Shown here: piece after piece, positions 13,091 to 26,600 of the stretch
Layout of the letters: each line of letters starts with the position of its first letter
Position numbering within the stretch: position 1 is the first letter of the stretch
DNA from: Oreocharis arfaki
Taxonomy: Eukaryota; Chordata; Aves; Passeriformes; Paramythiidae
Reading direction: 5' to 3'
Length of the DNA: 64,000 nt
Assembly: GCA_013398015.1 (NCBI GenBank)
Contig: VZRR01007849.1
Location: forward strand, 372,001 to 436,000
Made by a program: the position numbers and the translations under genes
The notes under the pieces: model-generated
What the model was told of the DNA's origin: nothing
Seen by the model: only the letters and a program-made list of their open reading frames with translations
The model's database searches: none

Positions 13091-14529
13091 GTTCCTGTGG
13101 TATTTGCATTTCCTCTAGAGAAAAAGAGCTATTGAAGCATTTTTTCTTACACTTGTGTAGTATAAATAAATATTTTTGGATGCAGGAAGCTAACCTTTGA
13201 GAGTTGGTGTCCAAACTTGCTTAAGTTTGCCGGAGTAATCAGAAAGGCAAACAAGCTGATGGAGGAGCTTTATTCATTGATCTGTCTGCATTCCTGCCTA
13301 GCTCTGCATTTTAACTAATTATGTCTTTTGGATCAGCAGATTTATACAGTTCACACTTCATTATCCAACAAGCAGAAAATATTCTGCTTGTGATCTGAAG
13401 TAGTGCAGCTCTTTCTGCAATTTGTGGGTTATTCCTGGATAGATCTAAAAGCTTTAAAAAGCAGTGGAAGTTAATCAGTGCTGATTTCTGCTAGCAACTT
13501 AAGTAGTCCTTTGCTTGTAAGTTGGCATGGAAAGAGGGGATGGCAGATAGTGGGTTTGCATCTTCTGTCTTGGATCTGGTCTGACTGACGTACTGAGTAG
13601 CAACAAGCACTTGAGTGCTTTTGAAGGCACAGGTCAGGACTAGATAAGTTATATAAAGCTGAAAAAGTTTTTGGTTGTTTTTTTTTTTTTGCTAACATAA
13701 GTAGTTCCAACACTACTTAGGGATAGACGCTGGATCACAGAGGACTCAAGCTGTCAAATCCTCCCCAAACAAATATGGTCTAGTCCTGAAATTGACTGAG
13801 GTATGCACCCTCCAGCCTTCAAAGTGGCTGTTTGCCAAGGTCAGAAGCACACATTTTCTATCTGGCAAAGGATATTTCATTGTGTTCTTCCTTTATATCA
13901 GTTTGTGGGAACGGTTACAAGCAAAATATGAAATATGAGCAGTGAATGCATCTTTTGCAATAGCATAAATGGAAAACAAGGCAAATCCAAACAATATAAA
14001 TTGCTTTCTCTTTTTGCCTTATTTCTTCATTATTCTTTGTTCTGCTTCAGGGGTTTGAAGTGTGTGTTATAAGTGGAATACTCAAACTATTACCTGTTTT
14101 ACTTTGTTCTCACCATGGACACTGTTGAAATTCTTTAAAAATAAAGTCCCATATCTTCAAAACAACCTGCAAAGTAAATCTTGGTGCTAGGTAAGAAACT
14201 GTACCAGAAAAAAGAGTGACTGAAGCATTCTCATTTGACGTCAACTGTGGTTAAATGACATCAAGTGGTTAAATGCCAGGGGTGATGTCTTTTAGAGAAA
14301 AGTAAATGATACTCACATAGCTTAGTGGTGGAGTGAGGATGGAAAATATAACCCTGAGGAGAGCCATTCCAGAAAGAAAGCCATCACGGGGGGTGTGAGC
14401 TGTTTACCCAAGTGACTGCATTGGCTTCAGCTCCACAGAGCTGTAAGCATCAGGCATGGGGACATGGGACATGGTGCCTTCCACATCCTCCAAACCAATC
14501 ACTTTTTTTGGCTGTTTTTCTCTTTACAG

Positions 14530-14610
14530 GAACCCAGACCTTTGTATAACAAAAGATGCCAGTTTTATTCGAGTGGAATAGGATTCCTATATGACGCCTA
14601 CCAGACTGAG
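14530..14610 (+). CDS. TMEM255B: TMEM255B exon, end of the loop before the Cys-rich segment
   Basis: An exon of 81 bp (27 codons, phase 0 at both ends) that reads EPRPLYNKRCQFYSSG then IGFLYDAYQTE. The acceptor is a pyrimidine-rich tract ending tttacag. The donor is GAG|gtacac, a weak match to gtaagt. Length and phase equal those I recall for the human exon. The frame stays open past the donor, so the boundary is set by homology and by the fit to the next exon, which supplies the expected VTCH. Confidence 0.9.
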
Positions 14611-17600
14611 GTACACAAACTCACCTCATCATATGTTCATTTCTGCTGTGCTGGGGAGGAGCGAGGAAGATGTTTGGGAGCATGTCTGTGCATGTCGGTC
14701 ACGGGTAGATAGAAACCCCACTGTTTTTCTCCCACAAGTGACTCCCTGCTTGTCCAAGCCTCTGATGGTTGTCAATCACTACAATCAGTGAGGTTTTGAG
14801 TCATCATCAGTGTTGGTATCCAGTACATTACTCTGGGAATGGAATGATTCCTAGTCCATCTATGCTGTATAATAACTGTCTGGAATGTGTGCGTCACATT
14901 GGCATCTTCCTCTAAGAAGGTTTTGGTAGACTCCAAGTGGAATAGGAAATACCTAAATAAACCCATTTGTATCATCCAGAAGACTTCAAATCGCTGTATT
15001 TATCCAGCACAGGCCAAGAACATCAGTGGTTTTAAACGCAGCTTTTTCATTATCTCAATGACATTAACATGGTCTGAAAAGTGCCCATATCCAAATGGCT
15101 AACCTCCTGAGAAGTCCAGATTTAGTTTCTCTTCTTATTTTATTATTGTGGTAAATTGTTGAGAGTGAATAGAAAAGCAAAATGGAGAACAGCTGAACAG
15201 TGGTATTACTTTCAAGAAACCAGTTGTTCCTTATCACCATTCCTGGCATGGCTAAGTAAAGGTGTATGGGGAATGTTACCATTAATATTTCTAGAAAGCT
15301 TAGCGAAGTTTACTACCAAGTTAAGCAGCTCCTTAAATCTTGCTGCTAGGGCACCCTGTTGTTGATTCCAGAAAATGTATAACAAAAATATTTCACTGAT
15401 TTCCTCATTTAAAGACCTACTCAGACAAACTTCTGAAGTGTGACAACACCCTTTCCTGTAAGTTTTAATCCGTCCTCTTCTGAAGTATGCATGCACACTC
15501 GGACACAGACATGGCCTGAGAAATGCTTCTGATTCCTGTAATAAGCGTGTGGTTGGCGTCACACTGACCTCAACTCCTTGCAGGTGACCCCAACCTCAGG
15601 CTTCTGGCCAGATGGTGTTCCACAGCTCTGCTGATTCTGGGAATGTCTAAACTTGGGCCACCCAGAACTCCTTCCTCTATTCTGGAAAAAAACCAAACCC
15701 CATATCTTTTAAAAGTGTAGGTAGTTACTAATAACATTTTTGTCTGGTTGTTTGCTGATTTAGAGTCAGCATATGCTGCTTCAGAGTTAAGGATTCACGG
15801 CATTTTTACTTGGCTTTCGCTTTTCCAAATGTAGCCAGGTAGTGAGCAGAGGACATGCTCTGCATGCCAGGCAAACTCTTAACTAGGAAAGCAGACTCTT
15901 TACTGAGTGCAAGTTCCCTTTTGATTGACATTTCTCACCTGTAAGTGGTCTCTAGCTCATTTGGTCTGCCTGTTTCAGTTCTCTTTGCTCAAGGCAGAAA
16001 GAATTTGATTTTCTTACAATTACCATGAGATGAGAACAAATCTTCAGTTGGTGCTGAGGAGATAATCACAAACATCCAGGACATGAAAAAGTCAAGTGTC
16101 TGGTCACTGAAATGAAATAATAGGTCTTGACATGCAAAACACCCACAAATGGCCTGTTTCCACCACCCTTGCTCACACCACACACTAATTTGTTTATTTT
16201 GGTTTATCCACTGTTCTCCTAAAAAGGAGTGTCTTGTTCTATGCAGGTTTTAAAAGTGCAGTGATAAAAATAGACAACTACAGTAACTTCCTTGGCCAAT
16301 AATATGTGTCTTGTAGAGTAGAAGCAGCTAAAAACATGTTTAAGATCATGCTGATCTCCCTGTTTTGTACTTCTAGCCTTTTACACTAAAAGGGGCAGAC
16401 CGGCCTTACTATTGCTTGGAGAGGGAAAAACTACTTCTATTTCCTATCGGAACTGGTCCCCAAACCATGCATCAGAACAGATCACTTTTTAGTCGCCCAT
16501 TCCATCTTATAAAGCCCTCCTGTCCCAATCATGCATGTGTAACAGGAAAAGGGTATTTTAACTCTACGTGTCCTAGGCCATTTTCACTGCATACAGGAGG
16601 TCAAAACCAAAGTCTGAAGATCCACTGAATGCAAAAGCATAGGGCATCCCACAAAATGGCTATGATAGCACACTGTGCTCCAGAATTGGTTTTCAACCTG
16701 CTTTGAGAAGTAGCTAGGTGGGATGGTTCAGTCACTTCCTTGATTAAGCTGATGCAGTCACTACGTGCTCCTCTTCTGCAGTAAACTGCAGCTCGGGCTG
16801 GGGACAGCTGCAGCTGAATGTGACTTCAGGCAAACAAAGCCCTTACGTTACATTCCAGTAAGTTCAGACACAACAGAGCAATGGTGATGACACAAGGTCC
16901 TGTCTCAGGGTGAGATGTCCTTGTGACAAGTGGGATGTGTCTGTAACAAGCTGTGAGCTCCATTTCCAGATTGCAACCTAGACTGAGACTGTCCTTTTAG
17001 GATCTGACTTTCATTTTGGGATAGAAGAGCTGATTTGTATGAGACACTAACCACAGGTACAGCCTTGTCATGAGCAGCGAAGCAATCCCGAGGAATCATT
17101 CTAATCTCCTTCTAACATTAGTTTTGTCACCCATCTTCCACTGCTCAATCAAATCCTGCTAGGGACGAGTGCGGCATGCCTGAAACCAGCTGCAAGACGA
17201 ACTTCCTCTGGTGCTGGGTGTGCATGTTTAAGGCTTTCCTTTTTGATGGGAACGAGCATGTGAGGAGTACAGACTCATCAACAGTGACAGTTTTCATATT
17301 ACAAAGGATGCACAGATCCAGAACTCGGGAAGTGAGAAACATCTGGTTTAACATCTCTTGTGGATGCTATTCCACAGAGTAACACATTCATGGCTAAGCC
17401 AGAACTGTCTGATAAACTTGTCAAAAGCAGGCATATATTCCTAAGCATGCTCCTTCTACTGTTTCATTCTGAGGGGTTTTCCATTCAATAATACATTTTA
17501 ATTGCATTTTGTGAACAAAATACTTCTCCAGTCGTTACAGAGTTTTTCCCTATCAAATAAAAGCTATAGAAAGAATGTATTTTCTGACTGCTAGCTTCTA

Positions 17601-20600
17601 AAATCTGACAGCTCTCCAGGATTTCAAAGTCAATAAGGTAAAAATGTCAGGGGAAAAAAAAGGCTTACATAAAAAATATTTCAATTTGTCTGTAGTGCCA
17701 AATAGAAGTGATTAATGCTTACCACACTTAAGGAGTCATTAAAATGACTTTGTGTCTGGATGGAGAGTGGCTTACACGTGCCTGCCTTTATTGTTCTAAC
17801 ATCTGTTCATCCCTGCAATTCCTCCTCACATAAATAAACCTTTTCAGTTTTGTATTCAAGAGCCTGCAATAAATGGTACTTATTTGCTGGAGTGCTTGGA
17901 TCTTTTCTGAATTATTCTGTTTGTGGGTTTGAAGATTGTTCTTGTTGTTGTTCATAATTACTTCCTTCTTCAGGAGGGTTTCACTGAAAGGGGAGAGCTC
18001 CCATTTATTGGAAGCTGTTCAGATAAATTGGCTCCTTTGCCATTTCCCTCCTACAATGGACTGGTGCTCTTATCCACTTCAGTGTTTGTTGTAGTGTATC
18101 TCTCCAGACCCATGGTCACTGCATCACAGCTGTAGGGATATGAGTCTCATGGCTGCAGACTCTGGGTCTCAGCAGAACAGCACCAGGCAGTGCAGCAAAG
18201 TGCTTGAAAACTCTGGCGGCCCTGGCTGCAGGCTGGTGCTGGGAGCTCTGTGCTCCATAGTGCAAGTGCCCTCAGACTCAGGGGCTGTCATCCTGGTTAA
18301 AACTCCTAGGATCTCAGGGATATCCTTCTGGCTTGCAGTGATGAGTTTTGGAATCTCAGGATCTTTCTGCACGTCAATACAACTTGACAATGCTGTAGTA
18401 GATGGGTTTTTTTGAGGTCAGTAGGGTGATTCATACAACACTGGAACATTGAGGATGAAAGTAAGTTTCTACTTTTTTGGCAGGTGACATGTCACACCTT
18501 AAACAGCAAGTGCCAGCTGAAAATAAAGAGTAACACATGCTATTGCTGTGATCTGTACAACTGTGAGAAGTAAGTACCTGTGTGCATTCCGTGGCCTCTA
18601 AGAAATTCTTGGTTGGTTGTCCATCCTTGTAAGTGGTAGGGCCTGAAGAAGTTACAAAAGCAGCTTATATGCTGAGAAATCCAGCTCCTCTGCAACTGAA
18701 GTTCTGATGCCAGCATGAAAGAGGTCAGGAGTTATTCATTAGTTTTGGTATTATTTCAGTTTCTTTTGCTTTAAATGTATCCATAAGCTTTTTGCTGTGT
18801 GCTCAAAACTGATCACTCAGTCGCATCCCTGTTCGGATATACTGTTGGTCTGGCAATGCATTTTTCCCATTAGATTTACTAAATGTTCTGCTTGACTGAC
18901 CCTTTGCACATCTCACTGTCACAGAATCACAGAATGGTTTGGGTTGGAAGGGGCCTTCAAGACTATCTAGGGACTTTCCAGACCAACTCCCTTGCAGGGA
19001 CACCTTCCACTGGACCGGGCTGCTCAGAACCTCATCCAATCTAGCCTTGGACACTTCCACAAATGGGATGTCCACAACTTCTCTGGGCAACCTGTTCCAG
19101 TGTCTCACCACCCTTACAGTGAGGAATTTCTTCCTAATATCTAATCCAAATCTTCCCTGTGTTGGTTTAAAACCACTCCCCCTTGTTTTATCACTACTTT
19201 CCCTTGTATATCATCTTACCATACACTCTCATGCAACCTCTGCAACCCTCTACAGTCACTTTTCCTTCTTTCCTCCTGTGTATTTCTCATCTGTTTTCTT
19301 TCCTACACCTTTTTTTATTTTGGTTTTACCTCCTCTTCACATGCCAGCAGCCGTAAATAACCCTAGTCCTTTGTAGGCCTTGGCTACTGTGATGCCAGAC
19401 ATGAACATTTTAGGCATAGGGAAGCAAGGGTGGAACAATCAAGCTTCTACACAAGGCTTCTGCATGAGAAAGCAGCTCTTAGCCTGATGCTAACTCAACT
19501 AGAGAAGTAAAATGGCGTTTGGGACTAGAGGGAAGTGGTCTATACGTGCATATTTCTTATGCAGATGGGAGACAAAAAGTGAGTGAAGGTCTATGGAATG
19601 GACTAAAATCATATGTAGAATCTTTTGCTTTTGTTAGAAATGTTAAATCTGGACATGACAGAGGTATACAAAACAAGTGGGAAAGGTAGACTACTCAACT
19701 TTGGTACCTTTTCTATGACAGACAAATGATGGAACATCATCTTTGCAGTGCAGTATGTATATAGTGATAATGCTTTCTTCCATGGTACACAGCTAATGCC
19801 TGCATGTTAACACTGAACCAAACAGCCCAACTCAACACAGAACAGGGGTGTTAAAGGGGTGAAAGTATTTGGAGTTGTCAAAAAAGGTGACTGAGACTGT
19901 TGCTTAAAGCATAAAGTAACCACAAGGAGAGATCAGGCATATTCCCCTTTCAGATGGAGATCCTCAGTGCCATTTTTCTAAGACATTGAGTTTGTTTGAA
20001 ACACTTTGGGACCGATCACTGCTGTGACATTATTCAAAGATATAATTAAATGTGTATGTTCTGCTATTGTCAACATTCCACAGTGGACAGCAAGATCTTA
20101 TGGTACTCTCATGGACAAATCCAGGGTAAATAAACAGTCATGCTGCTCTGAAGACTTGGCGATTCCAGTTCACAGGATGGCTAGGAGAGAAGTAGGAGGA
20201 GGCACAGGCCTACAAAGTGATTTGTTGTCAGCCATGGAATAGACTGATATGAAGGCAGGATTGCAAATCCAATTTCCTCAGCCTCATGGCAGCTGAAGCT
20301 ATAGGTTTATTTGGTCAAGAAGGGCTCATGGTAGGTGAACTCAACAATAGTGGTTCTTCAGTGCCAGAACCATGACCTGAAGCCATTGATTGGAAATTTC
20401 AAGAAGTTACTGTGCCTGGCTTGGTTCTTCCCAGAAATACTGTGGGCTGCTCTGCAGAGCTTTCCCTAACCACCACCTCCACTGCTGCCCCATGCACTGG
20501 GGATGGAGGAACAGAAGAGTGAACATGAACTGCTCACTTTGGTTTCCACCATAATCTGATGGCAATTTCCTAACAGTGGGAAAACAGGCTTGGCATTTAA

Positions 20601-23600
20601 AAAAACATTTCCAACTCAAATAGCTGCCTTAGAAGCTCATTAGTGGGCTCAAATTAAGGCAGGTACTGGAAAGAACTGCAGGAACCTGTGGTTTCAAATT
20701 TTGCAGTAGGATGTTTCTGGCTTTTGGCAAGACAATGAGGAGTAACTTCACCACACGCCTGATTTACAATAACCAATGTGGTGTAGAAATATGAACAAAG
20801 ATTTCTGGATAGTACAATCCAGAGTGTAAAGACACATATTTATACTGTACTGTGTTGTATTAATTTGGAACCACAGACACCATAAGCAAATGTAGCCAGC
20901 TGGAAATTTCTCCCTTCCTGTGGTTGAATTAATGCTTAAGCAACTTGTCTTCCCCAATTTCTGAGATGCCAGCAGCTTTCTGGGTGAGCTGGGAAAAAGA
21001 AGCAAAGCTAAGCAAGCTAAATGACAAGGACAGCATCTATATACCAAGGTAATGCTTCTGTTTAGAGACACTGAACGAAAACTAAAGAAGAGTCTGTGCT
21101 GGTAACCACCACCAATCAGCCAAACTGGGCTTGGTATTAGTTAGACTGTTTGATGCTGGCCTTAGCAGAGCCAGTTTTCCAGCAGAGCTTTCTCCAGTTC
21201 TTCTGAGCAGTTTTTGGTGGGGGCATGGATATAGTACTTTGCCAAAGAGGAAAGCAAGCAGGAAGGAGTCAGATCCTGTAGTGTGCTGTATGATGTGCAA
21301 AACCATTCCCACTGCAGTGATGTTGTCTGCATTCTCTTTCAGTTCAGACCAGTCCTCCAGCTACTATGAATTTCTTGGTGTGAACAGCTGTCAGGACGTG
21401 GTTCACCTGTACAGACTGTTGTGGTCCTCCACAGTCCTCAACATCATTGGCTTGTTTCTGGGGATTATCACGGCAGCCGTTCTTGGGGCGTTTAAAGACA
21501 TGGTAAGGCTCAGTCTTTTGCTGTATGTGAGGGCTTCTCTGCTTGGTGGCATTATCAAGTAAGTTAAAACCAAGGAAGTATAAATGTACAAAGAAGATGC
21601 TTTAAATGTGTTTCCTGGGTGTTGTGGGAGTCTGGAGTATTACGAGCCACTGCAGAAGGTGAGCAGAGCGTAACCCAGGTTCTTGTTAATGGCCCCCTTG
21701 GGGGAGATTAGAATGAAACAACACTGAATGATCAGTGCTTGCAAATAAACAATGTAAGATCTATTGCAGAACGGTTTGGTTGCAAAGGAAAACAGGTGTG
21801 GAGCCATTGTGGTGATTATTATCTAGAGTAATACAACAGCACAAAAGCATTGCAATATGAAAGCACAACAGCACCCGAGGACACAGAAAAGGTGGAAAAA
21901 GAGAGAGAGAGAAAGGAAAAGAGTGTGAGGATCTCACCACCCATAGGTGACAAGACTTGGTTGCTGCGCAGTCTTGGTCAAAGTGGTGGTCGCTGACCAC
22001 ATCCATCTGGTGGAGGAGGAAATCCCAAAGATCTGGTGGGGAGAAATCCCTAGAACACATCTGTTGGGTTTGTATTCGCTCTGGTTCAGGTGGGAAGAGG
22101 TCAGGCACCTCCCGAGAGGCAGGAAGCTTGATATAATAATGAGAATCATGGGACACTTTGGAAGTCCTTGACACTTTCGCAGCTGCCCATCCCACCAGTG
22201 CAGCTGAGTCAGTTATGTCCCATCAGCAGAGATAAACAAGCTGAGGCCACAGGCAAATGTCCTGAATTCCCTGGTACTTCCCGGGGAGGGGGGGAGAAGG
22301 GGGAGCCCCGCAACCCAGTGGTTTGTGCAAGGGAGCACCACTTAGCATGACAAGGGGCACAATCCATCTCCACAGGATCCATCTCTTGTCACACTCACAG
22401 CCCGTAATTCACCTTGTGCCTTATCAGATCAGAGGTTTAGCCATTACATGACTAAAAGTTCACCTCCTCCATCTCAACCAAGCACCCTGGGGTCTCAACA
22501 AATGGGGGAATGTTTTGAGTCATTGTCCCTAAACAATTCAGGCTCTCTCATGGATTTATACCTTTAGGCGAAAGCTGTTGCCAGCTGTTCACAGCTAAGT
22601 GGGTCAAGCCTGGTCAAACACATGAATGGAAGAAAAAAAACATAACTGTGTGAACAAATGCTGGCAATTCACCTAGTGGCATATTTTTTCCCTTCTAGTC
22701 CGTCACTGAATGTGTGGGCCAGCATGGAGTCTGAGAATGCTAGTTGGTAGCAAATGTGTAAAAGCTAAGTCCTACATGTGACTGTTCATCCTTGTGTAGT
22801 TCTTTTCCCCAAGAATGGGGATGAATTCTGAAGTACCAGTCAAGTTTTTATTTAAACAGTTGTGTGCTCGAGACACTTCAATATCCTCTTTTGTTTCACT
22901 AAGGAATGCCTACCCCCTGTGCCACACCACCATGCTGTGCTGATGTGCACCACAGCATTCAGAGGAGACTGTATGGTGGGAGGGATTCTCCATTAAAGTC
23001 CCTCATTTGCCTAGAATTTCTGACACATTAAAGGGTGAAGTTGCTGTTTCTGGAATTATCACTGTCAGTGGCCATGTTTGCTGAAGCATTGGCTTAAGAC
23101 CAAGCAAGGGGCTCATGATTTACTAGGCTCTCAGGAGAGTAGTAGAACTAGATGGGCAGAGGCATGGAGATGGAGGTGAAATGCAGGAACCGAAGGGAGG
23201 TGTGATAGCAGCACGGGTCGTCTTAGACCCATGATGTGTCTGGTGACTATTGCAGAAGAGAAAACTGAATAGAAAAATGGGTAAAATTTAAAAAAAAAAT
23301 TGAGAGAGAGAGCAGGGAAGAGAAAGCAAGAGAGATAGCTGAGATGTCCGTCAGGACGGTGGGGGAGCAGACTGGCAGGAAGGGGCTGCTCGGAACTGGG
23401 ATCCAGTCAGACTGGAAGCCATCCAGACCCAGCTCTGACCACCCAGCATTCCTTAGCAAGCATGCCCAGGCTATCTACAACATGTGTTGGGTGCTTAAAA
23501 CCATGCTTAAAATAGAGCAGGGACATATGAATTGTTTAAAATTCACCTTTTTAAAGAGTTGCAAAATTTCATGGAAATATTCCTCTGTCTAGCTTAAGCC

Positions 23601-26600
23601 AAACAAGCACACTGAGCTATCCCATGTAAGAAATGTGCAGCTGAGCTGTCCTTTATGTAGGGGACTCCTTCAAGGAACTGGTAACAGATTGCAGCCAGCC
23701 AGTAAAGAGTTACAGCTGCCCAAAAGGAGTAGAAGCAGTTTTCCCATCTTAATTCATCCCCTCCCTGTGAGAGGAGCAGAAGGGGAGCAGAAACAACCAC
23801 TGTGGGAAATGAAGGGAAGAGCAGCTTGCATGGGGAGTGAAGGCAGCCATCATCTACAGTAAGTCTTTGGGAGGGCACTGCAGCTTAGTGCCCCTGAATA
23901 TTTTCTGCTGCTCAGCAGATGGGTGCAAGTGCAGCTGTGGGAAGGGTGCAGAGAGCCATCCTGAGTCCATCTAACCTGTCTTGCTCAAACCTAGGCTTAT
24001 ATGAGATTTGGGCTGATGCTTTGATACAGCTCAGTGCTTTGCGGAGCCATCCCTGCACTGCTTGTGAGGAACACCAAGCCGAGGAGATGTTCTGGGGAGA
24101 ACTGCAGTCTCCATGGTCTGGCACATTCCCTTGCTGGGAGGCAGAGCCTGGGTCACAGTCTGGGGCCTCTGACTGGGTGGCATAAAACCATGGAAGGAAG
24201 TCACAGCAGCAGTGGATGTGCAGCTTCACCGAAGCTTAGCTGGAGTGAGTCTGTCAGGGCTCCAGCTAAAAACTTGCTCTGAATAAGCTGTTCAATGTCT
24301 CCTCTCAGTGTGAGCAGAAAAAGGATGTCATAGTTCAAGGGAGAGATAAGTTTGTGTCAGTCACCTCAGCTATGCTTGTGAAAGTCTTACTAAAGCAGCA
24401 ATCCAAAATGCAATGACTGTTCCTTGCTCCTGCCTGTGCTTTTTCAGGGTTCTTTTGAGTTAGTACCAGAGCTGATTTGCTAATCTGCTTCTCCCTTTCC
24501 TCACAAAAGGAGTAACTCTTGGGGGAAGACAGGGGCCAAGAAAACATCAAGCAGAAGAGGAAAAGAAAGGAGCATGGGACTGAAATAAAAAGAGAAAAAA
24601 AACCCAATAAAGTATGTGGGAGAACTATTTACTTTGCTTTAGGATGTTACCTTCTCACATAAATGCTCACTGGCATTTTGCAGGGAGAACTGCAAATGCC
24701 CCCCTGAAATGCCTCACAGCATTGCTTTGGGATTGACTTCCAAAAAACACAAGGCCAGGCTGACTAGTCAAACAAAAAACATCATGTTTATCTCTGGGGA
24801 ATGCTGGCAGCCAAAACATGTTACAAAGGGGAGAGTTTGCAAAACAGTGCCCTTGCCTTTAAACCCATCATATTTCCTGGACAGAAAAAAAAGTGTTGTT
24901 TTGGTTGCTGCGGGTTTTCTTTCTTGTGACAAATTCCCTGCAGGCCCTGGCACGCTCCCTGTGGTTTTGCTGCCTGCCTGAGGGCTGTGCTGGCTCAGTG
25001 GGAAACATTTCATTCTCTCCTGACCCCCAAGGTGTCAGCTCAGTGGCTGCTGTGTCACCCATGGAGCTGCCCTGTGTGATCTGCAGGGTGCTGGGGGAGC
25101 TGCAGTGGTTACAACAGGAGCTCTCCTTTTGAGATCTACAGCGTGCTTGGATATAGGACATGGAGGCAGTTACCTTAATGTCACTTTTAACAAAAAGCAG
25201 ATTAAGATATTACATAAATAGATGTAGCTGAAGTACCCAAACTGGTAACACATTGTGATTATTTCTTACAGAAACAGCAGGTAAAGAATTACATGGAAAA
25301 CTTCACTTGCTGGTGCTGAGTTTATCTAGAAATTCCCTTCCCTGTCCCGGTATTCATCTGATGAATTCTGGATGTTTTTCTGACACACCTTGACAAGGAA
25401 TCTGCCTGCCCTGAGTTTAGGGCTGCATTAATCTGAACTACTGATAGTCCTGAGGGGAGGATGGGGGGGGGGGGGGCGGGGCAGGGGGGNNNNNNNNNNN
25501 NNNNNNNNNNNNAAGGGTGGGGGGGGGCTGTCTTTTAAATTTTTTTTTTAATTAGTCTCCTTCTTGCAGTCCTTAAAAGAATCTGAACAGATTAAATTGC
25601 ATAGCTTTATCCTCTCTTCTCCTTATCCTGCTTTAAAAAGGAAAGCAAAATTAACCCGTAATTACTGAGCTACTTGCCATGGCTTTATGTGTTAGCACTC
25701 ATGCAACTAAAGGTGCAGTCTGATGTGAAAAGGAGCTGGAGCTCAGACATGAATTCTCTGGCAGCTCTGTGTGAGGCCAGTGAGCTAATACTGGCAGCAC
25801 TCCCTGGCTAGTTCTTAGCTCCTTATCTCTTTGACTTGGGTGTTGGTGCAGTTTAGAATGTCTCAACCTACCCATGTATTTTAGGTGAGTAATTAACATA
25901 GAGTAATTACTGGAATATTTGATAAAAGTATCCAACCAGCTTCAGTACCTGCAAATTGTTGCTGTCCCTGGGCTGAGACCAGATAGCCTGATAATAAGGT
26001 GCTTTGATTAGTAGATTTGGCATGGATGACTCTCCGAATGGTTCTTCTAGGACTGTTGAGATGTTCCTTAGCAATTAATCCTTAATCCTTAGCAATTAGA
26101 GAGCATTGATCTAAGGGAGGATGGAATGTGAGAGGACTGAGAGAGGTTCTTGAGAGAAGCCAAAGGGGGCCAAATAGCAGCACCCGAAGAGACCCACACC
26201 AGAAAGTTGGTGACAGATGCAGAACAGGCATCCATATTTCCCACCTGTGGGCAAAGCAAGTGTTTCTTGACGCATTTATGTCAGAGAGATCTGATTTTAT
26301 CTCTCCTCTGAGGAGGGAAAGGCACACTCAGGGGCTGTGGTGCTGGCCCCAAACCTTCAGATTTGAAGCAAGCAGGTTACCTGCTCCTCTCTACTCCTGA
26401 GGCAGTGTTTTTTCATCTCCCCCCACCATATCACCCAGCAGGACAGGTAGAAAGGAGGGTACCTTGCAGATGAGAGTGTTTTGAGGAGGGTGCTTTGAAG
26501 ATGAGAGACTTGCCTTCTCCCATGAAATAAGCTCTCTGCCTTTGATCCCAACCTTTCTCCATGCCAGCTCCTGAAATGCCAAATTTCTCCAGGAAACTAA

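Larger units (their letters stand above)
1..14529 (+). other. Large TMEM255B intron (left end outside window)
   Basis: No exon of a known protein was recognised on either strand. I looked for the TMEM255B blocks expected upstream (VGGYYPG, GFGSFLGIIG, QMLVASIVFISFG, CCAIVDGVFAA) and did not find them. Open frames here are short, without homology, or lie in retroelements. The recognisable content is a SINE near 4.1 kb, a CR1 tail at 6.5 kb, a decayed CR1 at 10.9-13.1 kb and several AT-rich simple repeats. The reading as intron depends on the missing exons lying to the left. Confidence 0.75.

Noticed and set aside
18140..18415. A 91-codon frame just before a TMEM255B exon
   Set aside because: It has no familiar motif, an overlapping frame exists on the other strand, and the true exon begins later at 18484 in good agreement with homology.
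21131..21562. A single 143-codon gene starting at 21131
   Set aside because: The conserved residues start only at 21343 after a good acceptor and end at the donor at 21502. The rest is intron read-through.
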